Assembly (NCBI GenBank): GCA_900553135.1
Contig: USCO01000118.1
Span: forward strand, 1-6,616
From: an uncultured Eubacteriales bacterium
GTDB lineage: Bacteria > Bacillota > Clostridia > Oscillospirales > Oscillospiraceae
Direction of reading: 5' to 3'
Length of the DNA stretch: 6,616 nucleotides
In this document: one piece after another, positions 4,936 to 6,616 of the stretch
How positions within the stretch are numbered: position 1 is the first letter of the stretch
How the letters are laid out: each line of letters starts with the position of its first letter
Made by a program: the position numbers and the translations under genes
Notes under the pieces: model-generated
The model's database searches: none
Seen by the model: the letters and a program-made list of their open reading frames with translations, nothing else
What the model was told of the DNA's origin: nothing

Positions 4936-6564
4936 ATGCTGGAATTTGATAACCAAAAATATTCCTATTCTTCCCGCAGAAATATGGTCTACGCCCGGAA
5001 GGCCATGACGGCCACCTCGGTCCCCCAGGGGGCCCAGATCGGAATGGACGTGATGAAGCGGGGCGGAAACGCCGTGGACGCGGCCGTCGCCATGGCTGCG
5101 GCCATGCCTTTGCTGGAGCCCACGGGCAACGGACTGGGCTCTGACTGCTTTGCCCTGGTTTGGATCGAGAAAGCGAAAATACTTTACGGACTGAACGCCA
5201 GCGGAGTCGCTCCTATGGCTTTATCAGCAGATATTGTAAAGGGAAAGGGCTTTTCGGAAATGCCCAAGACGGGCTGGATTCCCACCATGGTTCCGGGGGC
5301 GCCCGGAGGCTGGGCGGAGCTCAACCGCCGCTTCGGCACCCGGCCTCTGGCGGAGCTGTTCGCCCCAGCCATTGACGCCGCCCGGGAGGGCGTGCCGGTA
5401 CAGGTGAATGTGGAGCCCCAGTGGGCCAAGGATTCCAAGCGCATCGCCGCCGCCATGGAGGAGAACAGCGCTCCCCACGCCTACTGGTGGCAAACATTTA
5501 TGAAGGAGGACGGCTCCCCCTACCGGGCGGGCGATATCTTCCGCTGGCCTGAGTACGCCGACACCCTGGAGGAGCTGGCGGCCACCAACTGCGAAAGCTA
5601 CTATCGCGGCAAACTGATGGAGCAGATCGTGGCCTTCTCCCAAAAGACGGGGGGATATTTTCGGGAGGAAGATTTCCGTACTTACCATCCCCAGTGGGTG
5701 GAGCCCATCCACACGGATTACAAGGGCTATACCGTCTGCGAGATCCCGCCCAACGGACACGGCATCACGGTGCTCATGGCCCTGAACATTTTAAAAGGTT
5801 TGAATCTGCCCCGGGAAAAGGAGCAGGGGGAGACCTACCATAACATTATGGAGTCTCTGAAGCTGGCCTTTGCCGACACCAAGACCTATGTGGCCGACCC
5901 CAGGACCATGCGCACCAAGGTGGAGGACATGCTCTCGCCCAAGTACGCCGATCAGCGGCGAGCGCTCATTGGAGAGAAGGCCCTGCTGCCCCAGGCGGGT
6001 GACCCCTCCTGCGGCGGGACCATCTACCTGTGTACTGCCGACCCCCAGGGGAACATGGTTTCCTTCATCCAGAGCAACTACACCACCTTCGGCGCCGGAG
6101 TGGCCATCCCGGGTACCGGCATCTCCCTGCAAAATCGGGGGGCCAACTTCTCCCTGGACAAGGACAGCGACAACTGCCTGGCAGGGGGAAAGAAGTCCTA
6201 CCACACCATCATCCCCGGCTTTTTGATGAAAGACGGGGAGGCCGTGGGCCCCTTTGGCGTCATGGGCGCCTTTATGCAGCCCCAGGGCCACGTCCAGGTG
6301 CTGGTCAACGCCATTGACTACCACATGAACCCCCAGCAGTGCCTGGACGCCCCCCGTGTGCAGTGGATCGGCGGCAAGCACATTCAGGTGGAGTCCGAGG
6401 TGCCCCAGCACGTGGTGGAGGATCTGCGGGCGAGAGGGCACGAGGTAGAAGTCATCCAGGACCGGGTGGACATGGGCCGTGGCGAGATCATCTGGCGCAC
6501 GGAAAACGGCCTGCTGGCCGGAGGCACCGAGCCCCGGTGCGACGGTTCTATCGCCGCCTGGTAA
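4936..6564 (+). CDS. Gamma-glutamyltransferase-family protein, cytosolic YwrD-like type
   Basis: This 542-residue Ntn-hydrolase is expected to cleave itself before a catalytic threonine, giving a large subunit (about 1-361) and a small one (362-542). The likely nucleophile is Thr362 in SCGGT-IYLC. Conserved blocks are RGGNAVDAAVAMAAAMPLLE (42-61), GNGLGSDCFALVW (64-76), NMVSFIQSNYTTFGAGV, PGTGISLQNRGANFSLD, YHTIIPGFLMKDG, GPFGVMGAFMQPQGHVQV and a final GGTEPRCDGSIAAW. No signal peptide is seen, unlike periplasmic GGTs, so it should stay in the cytoplasm. Classical substrate-binding residues differ: the REMAP arginine region reads NASGVAP (87-93) and the SS pair before the SPTI block reads YH. 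It resembles the B. subtilis YwrD branch, so the true acyl substrate is uncertain. The start was set at 4936 by the GGAGGAAA site; the longer open frame from 4873 overlaps the previous gene and has no site. It is last in the operon. Confidence 0.92.
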   Translation: MLEFDNQKYSYSSRRNMVYARKAMTATSVPQGAQIGMDVMKRGGNAVDAAVAMAAAMPLLEPTGNGLGSDCFALVWIEKAKILYGLNASGVAPMALSADIVKGKGFSEMPKTGWIPTMVPGAPGGWAELNRRFGTRPLAELFAPAIDAAREGVPVQVNVEPQWAKDSKRIAAAMEENSAPHAYWWQTFMKEDGSPYRAGDIFRWPEYADTLEELAATNCESYYRGKLMEQIVAFSQKTGGYFREEDFRTYHPQWVEPIHTDYKGYTVCEIPPNGHGITVLMALNILKGLNLPREKEQGETYHNIMESLKLAFADTKTYVADPRTMRTKVEDMLSPKYADQRRALIGEKALLPQAGDPSCGGTIYLCTADPQGNMVSFIQSNYTTFGAGVAIPGTGISLQNRGANFSLDKDSDNCLAGGKKSYHTIIPGFLMKDGEAVGPFGVMGAFMQPQGHVQVLVNAIDYHMNPQQCLDAPRVQWIGGKHIQVESEVPQHVVEDLRARGHEVEVIQDRVDMGRGEIIWRTENGLLAGGTEPRCDGSIAAW

Positions 6565-6590
6565 CCTACTTTTCTTGAAAGAAAAGTAGG
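6565..6590. repeat. Perfect palindrome directly after the ggt-like stop codon
   Basis: Arms CCTACTTTTCTT and AAGAAAAGTAGG (12 bp, no mismatch) around a 2-bp centre begin on the base after TAA. GCAAAAGAACTTTG follows instead of a U-tract. It resembles short intergenic palindromes that I recall as frequent in Oscillospirales genomes. It may act as an RNA 3' end or be a REP-like repeat. The element may continue past the window. Confidence 0.65.
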
Positions 6591-6616
6591 CAAAAGAACT
6601 TTGTGCGAAACTGCGT

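Noticed and set aside
5791..6441. 216-codon minus-strand open frame opposite the ggt-like gene
   Set aside because: Antisense shadow without recognisable domain.

Overview
The window looks like chromosomal DNA from a strictly anaerobic, fairly GC-rich member of the Clostridia, probably Oscillospirales (Flavonifractor/Pseudoflavonifractor-like). The lineage is inferred from remembered resemblance of the proteins and was not searched. The evidence is a reverse rubrerythrin with a rubredoxin and a PerR-type regulator, AsnA-type asparagine synthetase, sigma-A promoters of TTGACA/TATAAT type, AGGAGG-like ribosome binding sites and U-tract terminators.

Left part (1-1640, all on the minus strand). 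At the edge lies the 5' end of an ArsR/SmtB repressor gene with a near-consensus promoter and an inverted-repeat operator. Next is an oxidative-stress operon reading right to left: perR-like regulator, reverse rubrerythrin, rubredoxin, closed by a 13-bp-stem terminator. Rubrerythrin reduces H2O2 (and O2) and rubredoxin carries electrons to it; a PerR protein would normally repress such genes until peroxide appears. Here the perR-like gene is frameshifted at codons 25-27, so the repressor is probably lost or the sequence carries an error. Between rubrerythrin and rubredoxin lies about 190 bp with several hairpins and a second copy of the last 23 bp of the rubrerythrin gene. The rubredoxin has a CxC instead of a CxxC in its first iron-binding knuckle.

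Middle (1637-3600, minus strand). A TVP38/TMEM64 (DedA/VTT-type) membrane protein gene and asnA (aspartate--ammonia ligase) follow, separated by an intrinsic terminator. asnA has its own promoter and a strong leader hairpin but no T-box.

Right part (3600-6616, plus strand). A promoter back-to-back with that of asnA drives a three-gene operon with 13-nt gaps: exodeoxyribonuclease III (AP endonuclease), a NimA-like flavin-binding (PNPOx-fold) protein and a cytosolic, YwrD-like gamma-glutamyltransferase-family protein. A perfect palindrome without a U-tract begins directly after the last stop codon.

No phage, transposase, CRISPR array, tRNA or rRNA was seen. The content is mostly housekeeping and stress genes. 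The unusual points are the broken regulator, the duplicated gene tail with its hairpin-rich insert, and the rubredoxin knuckle.
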